DNA of 7,916 bases, taken from assembly GCA_023269865.1 (NCBI GenBank), contig JAGDWR010000055.1:1-7916 (forward strand), given 5' to 3'. The notes under the pieces are model-generated. The model had not been told where the DNA came from, did no database searches, and worked only from the letters and a program-made list of their open reading frames with translations. The translations under genes and the position numbers were made by a program. The stretch is from Candidatus Methanodesulfokora sp. Lineage in GTDB: Archaea; Korarchaeota; Korarchaeia; Korarchaeales; Korarchaeaceae. Positions 6,448 to 7,916 of this stretch are shown here, piece after piece (the stretch's first letter is position 1; every line of letters begins with the position of its first letter).

Positions 6448-6499
6448 GCTCTGTTCATATCGTTGCCTCGATGTAAAGAGGATTGAAAAGGAAGAGAAA

Positions 6500-6508
6500 G
6501 GAGGCGAT
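6500..6508 (+). promoter_or_regulatory. Shine-Dalgarno site for sec61-beta
   Basis: GGAGGCGAT matches the Shine-Dalgarno consensus with one mismatch. From the GGAGG core it is 9 nt to the TTG at 6514 and 4 nt to an out-of-frame ATG at 6509, so it could serve either. Confidence 0.6.
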
Positions 6509-6513
6509 ATGTT

Positions 6514-6681
6514 TTGCCCAAAAAAAGAAAGAGGAGAGATATAATGCCTATGTCAGTTGCAGGTATACTAAGCTTTTCTACAGAGGATACTGGAGCTGTT
6601 AAAGTGCCGAAATGGTTTCCAGCAGTCCTGACAATACTAACAGCTCTGGGGATAGCTATTTTACCGCTGATAATCCACTAG
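6514..6681 (+). CDS. Preprotein translocase subunit Sec61-beta (SecG-like)
   Basis: Small 55-residue tail-anchored membrane protein of the archaeal SecYE-beta translocon, an accessory subunit of the protein-export channel. Read from the sequence it has a basic N-terminus PKKRKRRD at 2-9, the family motif PMSVAGILSF at 12-21, an acidic patch TEDTGAVKVP at 23-32, and one hydrophobic helix at about 34-54 (WFPAVLTILTALGIAILPLI). This order and length are typical of archaeal Sec61-beta. The TTG start is chosen because it keeps the conserved basic tail; the next start, ATG at 6544, would remove it. An ATG at 6509 in another frame overlaps the start (see findings). First gene of an operon with a phosphoribosyltransferase and glycyl-tRNA synthetase. 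The short length makes it easy to miss. Confidence 0.88.
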   Translation: MPKKRKRRDIMPMSVAGILSFSTEDTGAVKVPKWFPAVLTILTALGIAILPLIIH

Positions 6682-6719
6682 CGCCTCAATGTAAGATTGT
6701 AAAGACTAACGGTGGTGCA

Positions 6720-7289
6720 ATGAGATTTCTGCCTGTGACTCCTGAGAGAGCTGTGGAATTATCTTTTAAGCTTGCTAAACTGATAAAGGAATCAGGTTAC
6801 AAGTTTGACGTGATAGTAAGCATACACAGAGGAGGGATGGTAATCTCAAGGCTTCTCAGCGACTATCTAGATGTCAGAGATATAAGAGCGATAAGAGTGG
6901 AGCACTACTCTGCTGTTGAGAAAGGGGAAAGCGCAAGAGTCGTCGAACCAATCTCTAGAAAGCTTAACGGGGAGAAAGTTTTGCTTGTTGATGATGTTGC
7001 CGACACCGGCGAGAGCTTGAGGGTGGCTAGGGAATACTTGCTCAGCATGGGTGCCTCAGAGGTGAGGATTGCAACTCTCCACTACAAACCATGGAGCTCT
7101 GTGAAGCCAGAATACTTTGTGGAGCAGACAGACAAGTGGGTTGTATACTTCTGGGAGAGGGCTGAGACAGCTAAATACCTGAGGGATAAGCTGAAGAAGG
7201 ACGGCATCTGTGAGGCTGAGATAAACAGGATACTGGAGGAGGAGGCTGGAATACCGGATTACATAATAGATTGGGTGACTAGAGGATGA
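6720..7289 (+). CDS. Purine-type phosphoribosyltransferase (xanthine/guanine/hypoxanthine)
   Basis: Type I phosphoribosyltransferase of 189 residues that should join a purine base to PRPP in nucleotide salvage. Motifs: DVIVSIHRGGMVISRLLSDYL at 30-50 (PPi-loop region), the PRPP signature VLLVDDVADTGES at 87-99, and KPWSSVKPEYF at 123-133 leading to WVVYFWE at 140-146, the base-stacking hood of guanine/xanthine enzymes. Base specificity cannot be fixed by eye. The open frame continues upstream to an ATG at 6612, but that part overlaps sec61-beta and reads as an unrelated Ser/Asn-rich leader, so I start at 6720, where GGTGGTG just upstream can act as Shine-Dalgarno. The stop overlaps the next start as ATGA, implying coupled translation with glyS. 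Confidence 0.88.
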   Translation: MRFLPVTPERAVELSFKLAKLIKESGYKFDVIVSIHRGGMVISRLLSDYLDVRDIRAIRVEHYSAVEKGESARVVEPISRKLNGEKVLLVDDVADTGESLRVAREYLLSMGASEVRIATLHYKPWSSVKPEYFVEQTDKWVVYFWERAETAKYLRDKLKKDGICEAEINRILEEEAGIPDYIIDWVTRG

Positions 7290-7916
7290 CCGGGTCATTT
7301 GAGAAGGTGATGGATCTAGCCGAAAGAAGGGGCTTCTTCTGGCAATCGGCAAAAGATCTGTATGCGGACTCTCCAGCAGGCTTCTGGGTCTATGGACCGC
7401 TTGGCACCAGAATGAAGAACAAGATAATAGATCTCTGGAGAAAAGCTGTGCTAAAAGAAGGTGCTCTTGAGATAGAAACTCCTGTAATGCTTCCAATAAG
7501 AGTTTTTGAGGCTTCAGGCCACCTAGAGCACTTCTTCGACAGACTTGTGGAGTGCAGGAGATGCCATAGCAGGTTCAGAGTTGACAAGTTGATAGAGGAA
7601 TCCACTGGCACTGAGGAGAACTTGGAGGGAATGAGCGATTCTCAGCTGGCAGAGCTTCTTAAAAACGTCAAATGCCCAAAATGTGGCTCTATCAACTGGA
7701 CAGATGTGAAGCACTTCAACTTGATGTTCACTTTTCCAGTGGGAGCAGATGCAACAGCACCAAATGCAGCCCTGAGACCTGAGACCACTCAGGGAAGTGT
7801 TATAGAGTTCAGAAGGGCCTATATGGTCTCAAGAGGGAAGCTCCCATTCATTTTAGCTCAGGTGGGAAAGGTATTCAGAAATGAGATCGCGCCTAGAAGA
7901 GCTCTGATAAGGATGA
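7286..7916 (+). CDS. glyS: Glycyl-tRNA synthetase, N-terminal part (cut by window end)
   Basis: Class II aminoacyl-tRNA synthetase that charges tRNA-Gly; archaeal/eukaryal alpha2 type. The first 210 codons are present and the frame is open at the window edge. Evidence: LAERRGFFWQSA at 11-22 and GFWVYGPLGTRMKN at 32-45 (motif 1 region), two CxxC pairs at C90/C93 and C130/C133 forming a likely zinc-binding insertion, ALRPETTQGS at 162-171, and FRNEIAPR at 197-204 (motif 2). The ATG at 7286 overlaps the previous stop as ATGA, and GGTGA at 7274-7278 gives a Shine-Dalgarno site 7 nt upstream. The gene is partial only because the window ends. The archaeal single-chain enzyme is variously labelled glyS or glyQS. 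Confidence 0.95.
   Translation, partial: MTGSFEKVMDLAERRGFFWQSAKDLYADSPAGFWVYGPLGTRMKNKIIDLWRKAVLKEGALEIETPVMLPIRVFEASGHLEHFFDRLVECRRCHSRFRVDKLIEESTGTEENLEGMSDSQLAELLKNVKCPKCGSINWTDVKHFNLMFTFPVGADATAPNAALRPETTQGSVIEFRRAYMVSRGKLPFILAQVGKVFRNEIAPRRALIRM

Noticed and set aside
6612..6719. Upstream extension of the phosphoribosyltransferase frame to an ATG at 6612
   Set aside because: It overlaps the sec61-beta gene in another frame, gives a Ser/Asn-rich leader unlike the family, and a better-placed ATG with GGTGGTG upstream exists at 6720.
7056..7496. 146-codon open frame on the minus strand across the phosphoribosyltransferase/glyS junction
   Set aside because: It is antisense to two clear genes, with Ser/Leu-rich composition typical of a shadow frame.

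Overview
This 7.9-kb window looks like a chromosomal segment of a hyperthermophile-type archaeon, probably a crenarchaeon or another TACK-group relative. The evidence is a separate aspartate carbamoyltransferase regulatory subunit (PyrI), a one-helix Sec61-beta, a JAMM protease, an archaeal/eukaryal-type glycyl-tRNA synthetase, TATA-type promoters, heavy AGA/AGG and ATA codon use, and frequent GTG and TTG starts. Genes with their own promoter tend to start at or near the predicted 5' end of the mRNA (leaderless). Genes inside operons carry Shine-Dalgarno motifs of the GGAGGTGATC type. I cannot name the genus from this sequence.

Layout. (1) 26-1246, minus strand: dihydroorotase (pyrC), leaving a very short divergent gap whose single AT-rich element (1266-1274) fits as a TATA box in both directions. 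(2) 1295-3543, plus strand: a compact JAMM/MPN metalloprotease-like protein, a 330-residue protein of unknown function with faint TraB/ChaN-like motifs, and a single-domain CinA/MoaB-like nucleotide enzyme. (3) 3607-6333, plus strand: a tight pyrimidine operon pyrE-pyrB-pyrI-pyrK. (4) 6334-6513: a non-coding gap with a palindrome plus T-tract, a hairpin-like dyad and a strong promoter. (5) 6514-7916, plus strand: sec61-beta, a purine-type phosphoribosyltransferase, and the first 210 codons of glycyl-tRNA synthetase, cut by the window edge.

Functionally, the window encodes four pyrimidine-pathway proteins in one operon and a fifth (PyrC) divergently nearby. PyrB with PyrI makes carbamoyl-aspartate, PyrC closes the ring, PyrK passes electrons from dihydroorotate oxidation, and PyrE makes orotidine monophosphate. 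The dihydroorotate dehydrogenase catalytic subunit (PyrD), OMP decarboxylase (PyrF) and carbamoyl-phosphate synthetase are not here. The second operon mixes protein export, nucleotide salvage and translation.

I see no mobile element, CRISPR array, tRNA or rRNA, and nothing that amounts to a new defence or biosynthetic system. The most unusual spots are the 5' region of sec61-beta (overlapping ATG reading frame, A7 run and a dyad against the TATA box), the unknown 330-residue protein, and the shared pyrC/JAMM promoter.
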